From: Fusobacterium varium
GTDB taxonomy: Bacteria; Fusobacteriota; Fusobacteriia; Fusobacteriales; Fusobacteriaceae
Direction of reading: 5' to 3'
Assembly (NCBI GenBank): GCA_900637705.1
Contig: LR134390.1
Coordinates: 1-64,000 of the forward strand
Length of the DNA stretch: 64,000 nucleotides
Shown: one piece after another, positions 30,301 to 39,749 of the stretch
Numbering within the stretch: the first letter of the stretch is position 1
Layout of the letters: each line of letters starts with the position of its first letter
The notes under the pieces: model-generated
Told to the model about the DNA's origin: nothing
Database searches by the model: none
What the model saw: the letters and a program-made list of their open reading frames with translations, nothing else
Program-made: the position numbers and the translations under genes

Positions 30301-33300
30301 AGAGTTACTGTTCCAGTTGCTGCTCCTAATGTTGCTCCATTGACTACATATCCAACTCCCTTTGTAACATTTAATGTTCCAAAGTTTAAAATACTTCCTG
30401 ATCCTGACAAATACATTCCTATACCGCTATTAGTTACAGTTATAGTTCCTAATGCATTATCAATATTTCCAACATCAGTATACATACCCACTGCATCTTT
30501 TCCATTTACATTTATAATATTATCATTTTTAACAGTTACTGTAGCTCCTGTTCCTGTAGCTACCAGTCCAAGTCCTTTCTCTTGTACATTTATAACCCCT
30601 GTTGCAGTATTTGATACAATGTATGGCCCTCCAGTACTGTATACTCCAAGAAGTCCTGCTGAACCATTTCCTATTGTAATAGTTCCAGAGTTAGAAAGAT
30701 TTCCATCTTTTGTTGCAGCTAACGTTCCTGTTCCGCTTCCTATAGCAATATTAGCCCCAAGATTTACTGTACCTCCATCATTAAATGAAAGTATTCCTCC
30801 ATCTCCAGTGAAATTTACTGTAAGATTTCCTGAAGTTCCTAGATTAGCAGTAGCTCCTGTATTTACTAAGACTCCTATTCCAGTTCCATTTATATTTATA
30901 GTTCCTGCATTAGCATTAAGTGTAGTTCCTGCTCCTCTTAAATACATTCCTATTGCGCCATTTCCTACATTTGTAGTTGCAGAATAGTTTATTGTATTTC
31001 CATTTTCTGTTAATATACCAACAGTTCCAGATGTAGGAGCATTTATTGTAGAATTTCCTACTGTATGATTCAATGCTGATCCACCAAGATATAGTCCTAC
31101 AGATGATGTACTTGCAACTCCCCCAGTTGTTATTACTGCTCCATTTACACTAGCTGTATTATCTTTAAGATAAACTGCTACTGTGTCTTTTGAGTTTCCA
31201 GCATTTATAGCTCCAGATACTACTGAACCATTTTCTACATATACTCCAGTTCCTGATGTTCCATTAATAGTAACAGAGAAATCTATTTTAGCATTGTTAT
31301 TTCCATATACTCCTACTGAATTAGTACTAAGATTTAAAGTTCCAGCATTTGTTATTTTTCCAGCTCCTGTGCCATTAAGTGCAATACCTGTACCTGTTCC
31401 AGTCAGATTTATTGTTCCACCAGCACCATTAAATCCAGCATTTGTTCCTGCTGCATATACTCCAGTTCCTGTTGTTACATTTATAGTGCCAGTATTTATT
31501 CCTGTACTTGTTCCTGTTCCACTTAATACAGCTATACCTATTGCATTATCAGTTGTTATAGTTGAACTGTTTTTAACAGTGGCTGTTGCAGCTGCTGCTC
31601 CTTCTGCTACCATTCCGACAGTTCCTGAACCTGCTCCAGTTAGATTTATTGTTCCTTTATTGTCAGCTGTTCCATTATCTACATAATATCCAACTGCTGT
31701 TCCAGATGTTGTTCTACTGAAGTTTCCATTTGCAGTGTATGTTGAGCCACCACTTATCAAAGCTCCTACTGAACCAGGAGCTGTATTATCAGTTATATTT
31801 TTACTGTTTGTTACTTGTATTCCAGCATTAGCATAAATACCTGCCTCTTGATTAGTTCCAGTAAGAATAATATCTGCATCATGATTTGCTGTTTTTGTAT
31901 TTCCTCCTGTATAGAATAATCCTATATTTGCATTTGATGAATTGTTTGTTAATGTAATAGTTCCACCAGTTACTCCAGCTCCATCAGCAAGATACATTCC
32001 TGTTCCATAAGTAGCTCCTCCAAGAGTACCTATATTTAAAGTTAATCCTCCAGATAGATTAATATTTCCAGCAGCTCCGTAGATTCCAACTGAATTTCCA
32101 GCAGTTGAACCAGAATTTATAGTTGCATTAGCCAATGTTCCACCATTAGAAAAATAGATACCTACTGTTTTATCTCCTTCAGATGTGTATGTTCCATTAG
32201 TTAAAGTATTGACTCCATTGACATAAATACCAACTGCTGCATTCTCTGCTTTGATAATTGCATTGTTAGTTAATGTATTAGTTCCATCTAAATAAATTCC
32301 AACAGATTTTTTAGTTCCAGCATCTGCTACTCCATCAACATTTAAATTACCAGTTACATTTATGATTGAACCATTTTTTGCATATACATAGATATTTTCT
32401 TTTGAATTATCTAATGTCATTGTACCAGTACCTAAATTAACTGTAGCATTATCTGCTGCTATTCCAAAAGCATTTGTTGTATTAAATTTTATAGTTCCTG
32501 TATTGCTGTCTGTAATTTCAGCCCCATCTTTTCCTACCATTCCAGCAGCACCTGAACTTTTTAAATCTATTGTGCCATGATTTATTGCAATTCCTGTATT
32601 TGTAACTGCAACCATACCTAATTGACTAGAATCTCCTACTTCGATAGTACCATTATTAATAACTGTTCCTTTTTTAGTATACATACCAACAGCATTTGTT
32701 TTTCCTGATGTCATTTCTATTTTTCCATCATTAGATGAGCTTCCATTATTTACATAAATTCCAACTCCATTTGCACCTAATTTCATAATAGTAGTACTTG
32801 CTGTACTTGCACCAGTAACTCCTTGTACATATAGTGAAGTAACATTACTAATATTAGATGTGTCTATTGTTCCCGTAGGCACTTGGATAGTTGTAGCAAC
32901 AGGGGCTGTATTTGCATCACCATGTATTGCTATTACCCCCCTATCTCCAGCAGCTCCTGCTGATGTTATTGTTCCTATTGTAGCTGTTGAAGAAATTACT
33001 GAATCTGGAGAAAGGGCAATACCAGTAGCTCCTTTTCCTAATTCAAGATTTCCAATATCTGTTACAGTAACAGCATTTTCACCATAAATACCAGTAGAAT
33101 TTTCACCAATTTTTAAATTATTGGTATTTCCTATTTCTGTTTCAGCTTCATGTCCTGTTCCAGTTCCACTAGCATATATACCTATTGAATTTTTTCCAAC
33201 AGTTATTGTTCCAGTATTAGTAGCTGAAATAGTTCTATCCATTCCAGGGGCTAAACTTGCATCTCTACTATTATTTTCTAGATATATCCCTACTGAGTTT

Positions 33301-36300
33301 TCTCCATTAGTTATAATATCTCCATTATTTGTTACTGAAGTTTTACCTTGATTTAAAGCTGTGCTTCCAAATTCTTCTCCAGCCAAAGTTCCTAATGAAG
33401 TTTTTCTCCATGCTGTAGCATAGATACCTAGTGCTTCATCTCCATAAACATCAATTTTAGCTCCAGAGTTATTATCTACATTTGAACCATTAGTTGCAAA
33501 TATACCAGTTCCACCTTTTACAGAAGTATATCCTTTTTGTACTTCAATAGTTCCAGCATTATTTAATTGTCCATAGTTTATAAATACTCCTACAGCTCCA
33601 GCTCCAGCATCTGTTCTGGCAGCTGATATTATAGAATTATTATTTATTTTTGTTGTAGCATTAGAAGTTGCATTTTTACTAGAGTTCATCTCTAAACCAA
33701 TAATTTGTCCCTTATATGCAGCTGCTCCTAGTGCACTTCCTGTTGATGCAGAAGCTAGATTTGCAGTAACAGGATTATTTACATTCAGAACACTGTTTTG
33801 GGCAACAACTCTATTGAAATAGTAAAAATCTGCTCCTGATGTAGATGATTTATCCATTGGTACATCAACATTAATTGTAGTTTTTTCTAAAGCTGCTTCC
33901 AGATACTCAGTTATTCCAGCATCACTTGTTACAGTAACTCCTGAAGTGACATCTCCTTGTAAAGTACTTATAGAAGTTGTAGGCATATTTTTTATATTAA
34001 ATACTATTACATCATTTGATTTTACATGAACCTTTGTTCCTGTAAGAGTAAGAGTTACAAGAGCAAACGGATCTTTGTCTATATCAAATGCTGTAGCTGT
34101 ACCATTTAAAACTATTTCAGCATCAGTCAAATTAATTTTTCCAACTCCATCAGTATATGCTGCATATCCATTGTTAACTTCAATCTTTCCATTGCTAAAA
34201 TCAATATTTCCACCTGTTCCAATAGAAGCTATACCAGCAGCTCCATCTGTGACTTTAATGTTAGTGTATTGTGCATGGATAATACCATTATTGACCATTA
34301 ATCCAATTCCTCTATATGATCCAGCACTTCCTGACACTTCTGCCCCTTGAATTTCTATATCAGGAGTAGAGTTAAGACTAGATTTATTAGCTGTTATTAC
34401 TGCTCCACTGGCAGCAAAAGCTCCCAGTGCATTTATACTGTCAGAACTTGTTGGAGAATCTACTGATAATTTAAGATTTGATATACCAGTAGTTGCTGTT
34501 ATAGAAGTTCCACTTCCTTCAGCATATAATCCAATTCCATTTACAGAAGTGTTCCCATTTCCTTTTATATCTTTTATCGAAATACTGTATCCATTTTTAG
34601 CTACAGCTCCAACATTATTTTTTCCTCCATCTAAAACTATTGTACTTGCTGAAGATATATTTCCACCTTTATTTTGTAGAACATTGCTGGTATTATAAAT
34701 ATTCATTGCTATCATACCTATATTATTTTCTCCACCCAAGACTTCTACTGAACCTGTTCCCAAAGTCAAAGTTGGAGAAGTCCCTGATGTTGTTGTTATA
34801 GGTACAACTCCAATAGAGTTTTCTGTATTAGAATAAATTTTAATTCCATGTGAATCAAGACTCATGCTTTTATATGATAGTATTCCTACAGTTCCCTCTA
34901 TTTTATTAATATTAGTATTATCTCCATAATAGTTATTAATAGCAGAACCACCATTTGTATCTCCTGCTGCAACATTAAGAACTTTATTTGCTGTTCCTAA
35001 TGAATCTCCTATATCTGCATGAAAATTTCCATAAATATTATTTCCAGAAGGATTAAAAGAGTTAGTCACATATAGACCTATACTGCTGTCTCCATATAGA
35101 ACTACTGGTTTTCTAGTCCCTGCTCCATCTGTAAAGTCCATATATAATGTTCCATTCGCACTTCCAGCAGATTTTCCATATACACCTAATGATCCTTTTC
35201 CTGTCATTTCTATTGTTCCTCTATTAACAATAACATTATTTAATGCTGTTGTTAATGTAGCACCACTATTTATTGTATAAGCACCACTATCATTAGTATA
35301 AAATTTCATACTTCCTGAATTATACATTACCTGTTGAACAGTTCCACTATTATCATTAGATACTAGGAAACCTGAATTATATGCATCATATATATTTGTC
35401 CCATCATTAAATGGTCTAATTATTATTTCATCAGTATTAATTGCAAAAGTTATACTGTTGGAACTATGCATATATTGATTTGTAAGAGATAAATTTCCAC
35501 CTTCCATTACTATTTTTCCACTATTGAGCCACATCATTCCTCTTGCGCTGTATGCCGTTCCATGACCAGTAGTATACCCTGCTCCAACAGAAGTTGATAC
35601 TGCTGCTACATCATCCCAGGCATTAATCACATTAGCAGCTTTAGTAGCACTGATATATTGCGCTATAGTTGTATTGGTTTGATTAGTTGCCTTTTCTAAA
35701 GCAGCTTTTATAGCTGCAAAAGTATTTGTTGCACCATGGTTATCCATATGAACAAATTCTCTTAAATTTAATGTACTTTGTTCATTTTTTCCAGTGTATA
35801 TAAAATTTCCGTTATTATATAATCCAATACGTTGTACTGTTACAGCTTGTACTCCAGTTCCTTGACTATAATAATTGCTTCCATTACTATTTTTAAAGTT
35901 TTTATTTGTTGTAACATCAGCCATTGCACTTATTGTATCGTTTGCAACAGATAGTCCAGCTGTTGTTGCTCCTAAATATGTATATGCAACATAATCTTTA
36001 TATGTATAAGCAAATCCTCCATATGTAGTTGTCGAATTTGGCATTCCAGTTTCTCTGTCAACAAGAAAATCTCCATTTAGTACTGCTATATTAGCAATAA
36101 AACCATTTTCTCCTATAACATTATCAACATAGTATTTATTTCCATTTCCTATTGAACGTGAACTAAAAGCAACATCTGGTATTTCTGGAATAACAATATC
36201 AGGTGCTGTTGGTTTTTCAGGTGCACTTACCATTGTTGGATCTACTGCATGTGGAATTGCAACAGTTGGTTTAATAATAGTTTTATCTCCAGGTACAGTT

Positions 36301-37031
36301 GGTGTAGGCACAGTAGGTGCTGTTACATTTATTGAGGCAACTGCTCCAGGTGTTGTCACACTAATTGTAGGTGAAGAAATTGTTGCAGGAGCTGTAGGTG
36401 GTGTCACAGTAGGTGTTGTTAAACTAGGAATTCCACCAATTGTAGGAATTCCAACAGCTACATTTATTGTTTTATTTATCTCTGGAAGTATTGGTTCAAT
36501 AGGAACAATATTCGCTCCAACTTCTATTTCTTCTCTAAATACTTCAGTGTCGACAGCTACTCCATTTCCAGACATTATTTTGTCTTTTCCAATATTTCCT
36601 GTAGCTCTAAGTAGACTTCTTCCACTCTTTGTCCCATAGTGCTTATTTATTGCATCTATTGTTTCAGAAAATTCTTTATCAGTTCTATCTTTCATTTTTC
36701 CATTATCTAAATATTGATAACTTAAAAATACCTGTGTACTGTTGAATAAAGGTTTAGAATAAAAATCTCCCTTTCTTACAAGTTCTACAAAATCTGAATT
36801 GTATTCTTTTATCATTCTTTCATTTTCTGCTATTTTTCTTTTTATTTCCTCGCGCTCTGTTTGTATCTTAGTTAAAAGATCTCCTTTAGTTTCCTGTATC
36901 TCTTCTGCTGTTATTCCTGCACCTAAAGATATCCCTCCTGTTATCATGAAGGCTATCAAAAGCGAAAGAGAATAACTGACTTTTCTCTTCAAAAATCTCT
37001 TTAGAGATTTTTCAATGTCACCTTTTTTCAT
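27303..37031 (-). CDS. Giant type Va autotransporter adhesin (3242 aa)
   Basis: A very large surface protein of the fusobacterial RadD/Fap2/CmpA-like class. Seen: an extended signal region (basic KRFLKRKVSYSLSL then hydrophobic segment, ending ISLGAG), a coiled coil (~45-75), and a Pro/Thr/Val-rich linker (~190-290). A ~2600-residue beta-helical passenger follows, made of Gly/Asn/Thr/Val repeats with recurring patterns such as SVGIY, NNGTI and GIGVY. The C-terminal ~270-residue barrel ends KYGVRFNYKF. The role is probably adhesion or coaggregation; no enzyme motif was seen. The FadA-like gene ends 13 bp upstream. The reading frame is open over 9.7 kb. Confidence 0.93.
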   Translation of the reverse strand: MKKGDIEKSLKRFLKRKVSYSLSLLIAFMITGGISLGAGITAEEIQETKGDLLTKIQTEREEIKRKIAENERMIKEYNSDFVELVRKGDFYSKPLFNSTQVFLSYQYLDNGKMKDRTDKEFSETIDAINKHYGTKSGRSLLRATGNIGKDKIMSGNGVAVDTEVFREEIEVGANIVPIEPILPEINKTINVAVGIPTIGGIPSLTTPTVTPPTAPATISSPTISVTTPGAVASINVTAPTVPTPTVPGDKTIIKPTVAIPHAVDPTMVSAPEKPTAPDIVIPEIPDVAFSSRSIGNGNKYYVDNVIGENGFIANIAVLNGDFLVDRETGMPNSTTTYGGFAYTYKDYVAYTYLGATTAGLSVANDTISAMADVTTNKNFKNSNGSNYYSQGTGVQAVTVQRIGLYNNGNFIYTGKNEQSTLNLREFVHMDNHGATNTFAAIKAALEKATNQTNTTIAQYISATKAANVINAWDDVAAVSTSVGAGYTTGHGTAYSARGMMWLNSGKIVMEGGNLSLTNQYMHSSNSITFAINTDEIIIRPFNDGTNIYDAYNSGFLVSNDNSGTVQQVMYNSGSMKFYTNDSGAYTINSGATLTTALNNVIVNRGTIEMTGKGSLGVYGKSAGSANGTLYMDFTDGAGTRKPVVLYGDSSIGLYVTNSFNPSGNNIYGNFHADIGDSLGTANKVLNVAAGDTNGGSAINNYYGDNTNINKIEGTVGILSYKSMSLDSHGIKIYSNTENSIGVVPITTTSGTSPTLTLGTGSVEVLGGENNIGMIAMNIYNTSNVLQNKGGNISSASTIVLDGGKNNVGAVAKNGYSISIKDIKGNGNTSVNGIGLYAEGSGTSITATTGISNLKLSVDSPTSSDSINALGAFAASGAVITANKSSLNSTPDIEIQGAEVSGSAGSYRGIGLMVNNGIIHAQYTNIKVTDGAAGIASIGTGGNIDFSNGKIEVNNGYAAYTDGVGKINLTDAEIVLNGTATAFDIDKDPFALVTLTLTGTKVHVKSNDVIVFNIKNMPTTSISTLQGDVTSGVTVTSDAGITEYLEAALEKTTINVDVPMDKSSTSGADFYYFNRVVAQNSVLNVNNPVTANLASASTGSALGAAAYKGQIIGLEMNSSKNATSNATTKINNNSIISAARTDAGAGAVGVFINYGQLNNAGTIEVQKGYTSVKGGTGIFATNGSNVDNNSGAKIDVYGDEALGIYATAWRKTSLGTLAGEEFGSTALNQGKTSVTNNGDIITNGENSVGIYLENNSRDASLAPGMDRTISATNTGTITVGKNSIGIYASGTGTGHEAETEIGNTNNLKIGENSTGIYGENAVTVTDIGNLELGKGATGIALSPDSVISSTATIGTITSAGAAGDRGVIAIHGDANTAPVATTIQVPTGTIDTSNISNVTSLYVQGVTGASTASTTIMKLGANGVGIYVNNGSSSNDGKIEMTSGKTNAVGMYTKKGTVINNGTIEVGDSSQLGMVAVTNTGIAINHGTIDLKSSGAAGMVGKDGAEITDSNTGTIKFNTTNAFGIAADNATVNLGTGTMTLDNSKENIYVYAKNGSIINVTGNLNVDGVADAGTKKSVGIYLDGTNTLTNNAIIKAENAAVGIYVNGVNTLTNGTYTSEGDKTVGIYFSNGGTLANATINSGSTAGNSVGIYGAAGNINLSGGLTLNIGTLGGATYGTGMYLADGAGVTGGTITLTNNSSNANIGLFYTGGNTKTANHDADIILTGTNQEAGIYANAGIQVTNSKNITDNTAPGSVGALISGGSTYTANGNFSRTTSGTAVGYYVDNGTADNKGTINLTGAGSGTVGMVAEGAAAATATVKNSSTITTDNAIGIAVLSGTGTSTGINTGTINVTTGTGVYAAGTNAGFNGAGGTINLTGTGTGIALNGTGAGKITNAGTLNLSTNSVGVYGNNNAKIDFSVTINGTSGTGVYVENGSVVSGAINAGNSKDTVAVYLKDNTASVNGAVITTGGVASTSSVGLYLGGSALNHTVGNSTINAPTSGTVGILTENGNTINYSATTNVGNGAIGMYLRGAGTTLNANAGTININGTGIGVLVNTGATANLGTSGNLTVNFTGDGGILSFNDGGTVNLGANIAIGSGTGTLAATKDGNLSNSGTITIGNGSAGLLGVYSTGGPYIVSNTATGVINVQEKGLGLVATGTGATVTVKNDNIINVNGKDAVGMYTDVGNIDNALGTITVTNSGIGMYLSGSGSILNFGTLNVTKGVGYVVNGATLGAATGTVTLHAGDKDNYSIGGYYLSTSGTINLPTITDADYSIKTAIYGGTNTVTGAITAKNGQNKIGVFASNSDTTLGTVAAGGKGNIGVYGKDSELSISGITVDDSTLTNTEDLSVGVVLNGGSYNGSGNVTVGNNGIGVYATGIQGGKDIVHNVGTLQVGNSSLGFYGEGTGAGVKNLNVNTTGINIGTSNAVGVYAKNMNTSVSGNMTIGEGSSVGIASIGDGNIGYTGSITVTDKGTQAASVGIYKKLGSGTITTSPGNWTVGDGGYGIYVQQAIVTKDAAGEAISTMTSKSVTINNSADMNLDMSSVGIFSNGDNTVNNSGNITVGETYVEGGPSNHSDPTKHLNSVGIYGAGGTKIFNAAGATIKVHEDHSVGVYVDGSNAINGNETRFENHGIIDVDNGGVGVIVRNGAIAVNEGVITLGGNASLICGAVNVGMSASGPGSTIENNGTITVNSGAGMLITNGAIFENHGTIVVNNGVGIEGVGSTVNAGHIVVNGGVAVGAGGLATANVGSVTVKPDGTILINDKYTSIGGTLSTTGDIIVDGAYVDATTGTPLFDAHSVSGEVRLRPNFATTGNGISYEMEGFVKTAMGTITGTKLTPVTSPLFIAKVTDKGSLVIAKRPYADLVIGEQFDPLYKGLDNILKNSGGTGRDADILKGLNEYLEGLPADQFERETSLKLAETRGDIYATIQGRMQDINQAFANSFYELESSYNLTKDSSKYSVIYTDGNYKDSTLGIDDYDYKVMGLLYMKEKEGTEYGSKYGYTIGFAGSKFDFDDGGSKEDVYSLRVGAHRVKNLSDEHKVSWLSRIELGYNRHIAKRKLNLQETFENKGEYNTYSVAFDNKLTKVIYTDLSRQLDVYADLDLEYGKVDDFKEHAGSKGGLEVQIKDNDYLSAQAAAGVKASQRIYAGNDISVKVTADVKYAYEFGDNYDGNKARLKNGEEGYYSLITPEEREGKLSGKIGLTVEKANHMGVTFEVEAADESHKKDSSIKYGVRFNYKF

Positions 37032-37044
37032 AAATCTTTCCCCC

Positions 37045-37605
37045 TTAGTTTCCTGCTCTAACTTTTTGTTCCATCTTATCTAATCTATTCAAGTATTCAT
37101 TAAGTTTCTCATTTTCTAATAATAATAGTTCAATCTCGTTATTATTAGATTTGAATTCATCATATACTTCATCATATTTTTGACTTAGAAATACTCTCTT
37201 TTCATCAGGTTCCATTCCTAAAACTTCCTCAAGTTTCATGATTTCTTCCTCTTCCATTTTCAGAAAAACCATTCTTTCCTTACCTATTTCAAAAGCTGCT
37301 CCTGCTGCTGCAATTCTAGCTTCTGGAGTATTTTCGCTTCTGAATACCTTTTCCTCAAGAGATTCATTCATATCTCTTCTGATCTCTTCAATTATTTTTT
37401 TTCCTTTTTTTTCTTCAGCTTTTTCAGCTGCAATTCTAGCTTTCTCTTCATCTTCAATAGCTTTTTGTTTTGCCTTTTCTTCAGCCTGTATCTCTTTTCT
37501 TATCTGTTCAAGAACTTTTTTCCCCTCTTTTTCACTTATTTCCTGTGAATAAAGCGCTGTTGTCAAACAAGATAGAAAAAGAAATAGAGTAATTATTTTT
37601 TTCAT
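37045..37605 (-). CDS. FadA-family secreted helical adhesin-like protein
   Basis: 186 residues. Seen: signal peptide (~1-20, ALYSQE), a TolA-like Lys/Glu/Ala-rich helical region (~25-85), then a coiled coil that ends LDKMEQKVRAGN. FadA of F. nucleatum also ends in R-A-G-N after a similar FY/K..Y..EFK helix, so I place it in the FadA family with an added N-terminal helical segment. In fusobacteria such genes often stand just before type Va autotransporters, as here (13 bp gap). Start supported by AAGGAGG. Likely co-exported partner or filament subunit; role inferred. Confidence 0.8.
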   Translation of the reverse strand: MKKIITLFLFLSCLTTALYSQEISEKEGKKVLEQIRKEIQAEEKAKQKAIEDEEKARIAAEKAEEKKGKKIIEEIRRDMNESLEEKVFRSENTPEARIAAAGAAFEIGKERMVFLKMEEEEIMKLEEVLGMEPDEKRVFLSQKYDEVYDEFKSNNNEIELLLLENEKLNEYLNRLDKMEQKVRAGN

Positions 37606-38010
37606 ATCTCTTTCCTCCTTAAATTAAATTACTTTCAAGATGTTATATATAAAATTTAATAAAATAATCCCCCCTCTTTTTTATTTTGTTTTGACATACA
37701 AAAAATCGAAAAAAATGTATAATTCTTTTGAAAGTATACGAATTTTTTCTCTGAAAATCGTAAAAAAGTAAACGATTTTTATTTATATAATTAAATTATA
37801 GCACTAAAAAAGTTGTTTTAAAACAAAAAAATATTTCAAAATCAATAAAAATGATTTTTATTAGAAAAATATAGAAAAGTATTCAGAATTAAAGGAATAA
37901 AATGGAAAATTCTAGAAAAATGATTTTTATAAAAAAATACAAAAAATAAAAAACAACCATACTTGTTAGTACAGTTGTTTAAATGAAGTATAAAAATAAA
38001 AAATATTATA
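37606..38010. promoter_or_regulatory. 405-bp AT-rich regulatory region with two dyads
   Basis: Noncoding. It holds AAAATCGT-N10-ACGATTTT (37754-37761 and 37772-37779), the 14-bp palindrome TTGTTTTAAAACAA (37813-37826), the minus-strand -10-like ATTATA (37795-37800), and a terminator at the far end. Probably carries the promoter and operators of the FadA-like/autotransporter operon. I cannot fix the promoter. Confidence 0.45.
37951..37982 (-). terminator. Terminator of the 38.0-38.5 kb gene
   Basis: Minus-strand hairpin AAACAACTGTACT / AGTATGGTTGTTT (two mismatches) followed by a T-rich tract on the minus strand, ~30 bp after the stop codon. Confidence 0.65.
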
Positions 38011-38480
38011 TTAAAATAAATTTAGAATACTTTCAATTTCTTCAGCATTTTTAATAGCTTTAGTTACAACAGGATGAAATTTAAAAGTTCCAAATAAAAC
38101 TTTTTTTAAAGATAATGTATCTAATTCACATTCTTCATTGTTTTTTAAAGTTAATGATATTCCCACTCTAGTTACCATTCCCGGAATGAGAGAATTAATA
38201 ATAATTTTCTTTTTAGCAATATTATCAGCATTTATTTCCAATGCTTTAAAGTCTAAAAAAGCAGGCTGCAGGAGTACTACAACTTTCTTTTCTTCATCAA
38301 TAGCTATAGTTGAATAATTACAGTCCCATCTTTTAGTGAAATTATAGCCTTTTTCTTTTGAAAGATTTTCTAAACATTTAGTTCTTTTATTTTTCATCAC
38401 TATACGAGTATTAAGAAAAACAATAAAAAAGTTTCCTAGAATCATAAATAATATGACAAAAATAATTAAAAAAAGTTCAT
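38011..38480 (-). CDS. Membrane-anchored hypothetical protein (one apparent frameshift)
   Basis: About 156 residues when rejoined. I chose the start at 38480 because AAGGGGGGAAAAT lies just before it. The frame to the longer part breaks at the A7 run 38468-38474 (+ strand); one added base gives MNFFLIIFVILFMILGNFFIVF, a clear membrane helix, followed by a basic stretch and a soluble domain (FTKRWDCNYSTIAIDEEKK, LKALEINADNI-like). I do not recognise the family. Without the correction the gene would start at 38445 with half a helix and no ribosome site. Confidence 0.6.
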
Positions 38481-38612
38481 ATTTTCCCCCCTTGGTGTTT
38501 TACGAATTATGTTCAAACAAATGAATTTTTTAACTTAATAAGTATATCATAAATTTAATAAGAAAGCTAATTTTGTTTTTATATAAATTATATAAGTGTT
38601 TTGTAAAAAAAA

Positions 38613-39560
38613 TTATATTTCTCCATAAGCGATAAGAGGATCATCAATAGCTATGGCTAAAGATATTGTTTCATAAAGTATAATTCCAGCAAATTCAGCT
38701 TTATAAGTTTCAAGAATATTTCCAAAACAATCTTTTATTTCTCCAAGAAAAGCTCCTTTTTTAAAAGTATCTCCTGCTTGGAAAGCTGGATACCAGAATC
38801 CATTGTGTTTTGATTCAAGGTATTTAGAATTATTTATTTCTTTTTGAGACGAAACAGATGAATTAGAATTATTTTCTAATATATGAAAATATTTTAAAAG
38901 ATTTTTAATATCCTGTTTATAAGCAGTAACTTCTTCTTTACTCCATAATCCTCTTCCTCCCCTTTCTACTAGAAGAGAAGGAACTCCCTGCATAGCTGCT
39001 GAGCTATAAACTCCATTGACAGAGGAAGATTTTACTCTGTAAGGAACAGAAAGAGATTTAGCAGCTTCTATTGATATTTCTTTTATATTTTCATCAGCAG
39101 AACCAGAAAAATATACAAAAGGCATCACATTTTCTTGAACATCTCCTCCATGAAGATCAAAGAAAAAATCTATATTAGGATAAAGATTTTTTGAAAAACT
39201 ATATGCTATTTTTTCTGAGAGAGTTCCATCTTTATTTCCTGGAAAAACCCTATTAAGATTTTTGTTATCTTCTGGCATTACAGCAGGAAGCCTTTTAAAA
39301 AATCCAGTGTAGTTAACTGGATGTAGTATGATGACTGTTCCTGAAATATTGTTAGGAGATAATTCTTGAGCTATTTCAATAGCAGCTTGTATTCCTACAT
39401 ATTCACAGCTGTGAACTCCAGAAGAAATAACTATTGTTTTTCCTTCTTGCTTTCCACAAATAATAGTGATAGGAATATGATAGTTAGTTTTTTCTATATT
39501 CCAATATCCTTTTTCTTTTTTTCCATTTTCACATTTTATATTTCCTAAAATAAAACTCAT
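38613..39560 (-). CDS. AspA/AstE-type zinc amidohydrolase (M14-like)
   Basis: 315 residues of the succinylglutamate desuccinylase/aspartoacylase family. Seen: zinc ligands in GVHSCEY (His50, Glu53) and DLHGGD (His137), the substrate-binding block DNKNLNRVFPG (~98-108), and an Arg-rich loop LLVERGGRGLW. A C-terminal beta domain (~225-315) fits the family. Likely removes an acyl group from an amino acid or related compound; the exact substrate is unknown. The family also includes carboxypeptidase relatives. Confidence 0.88.
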   Translation of the reverse strand: MSFILGNIKCENGKKEKGYWNIEKTNYHIPITIICGKQEGKTIVISSGVHSCEYVGIQAAIEIAQELSPNNISGTVIILHPVNYTGFFKRLPAVMPEDNKNLNRVFPGNKDGTLSEKIAYSFSKNLYPNIDFFFDLHGGDVQENVMPFVYFSGSADENIKEISIEAAKSLSVPYRVKSSSVNGVYSSAAMQGVPSLLVERGGRGLWSKEEVTAYKQDIKNLLKYFHILENNSNSSVSSQKEINNSKYLESKHNGFWYPAFQAGDTFKKGAFLGEIKDCFGNILETYKAEFAGIILYETISLAIAIDDPLIAYGEI

Positions 39561-39749
39561 AACTTTCTCCTTTTAATTAAAATTTAAAAAATGATGTTCA
39601 TATAAAAATAGACATAGATGTAAAAATATTAAGATAAAACTATATATTTCTGAGATAATAAAAAGTTATCCAATACTTTAACAGGTGAATATAAGACTCA
39701 AAGAAATAATAGGCAGACTTGTAAAAATAATACATTTAAGTTCAACTAG

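Noticed and set aside
28732-34350. Many long plus-strand open frames opposite the giant autotransporter
   Set aside because: They mirror the low-complexity Gly/Thr/Val repeats of the minus-strand gene, have Pro/Thr/Ile-rich composition without ribosome sites, and show no domain.
27303-37031. Tandem repeats as a possible CRISPR array
   Set aside because: The repetition is degenerate coding repeat (passenger beta-helix), not constant repeats with unique spacers. No cas genes are present; the Cas4-like similarity in the prophage is a DUF2800 nuclease.
37691-37723. TTGACA ... TATAAT pair on the plus strand
   Set aside because: The spacer is 21 bp, too long for a normal promoter, and no plus-strand gene follows.
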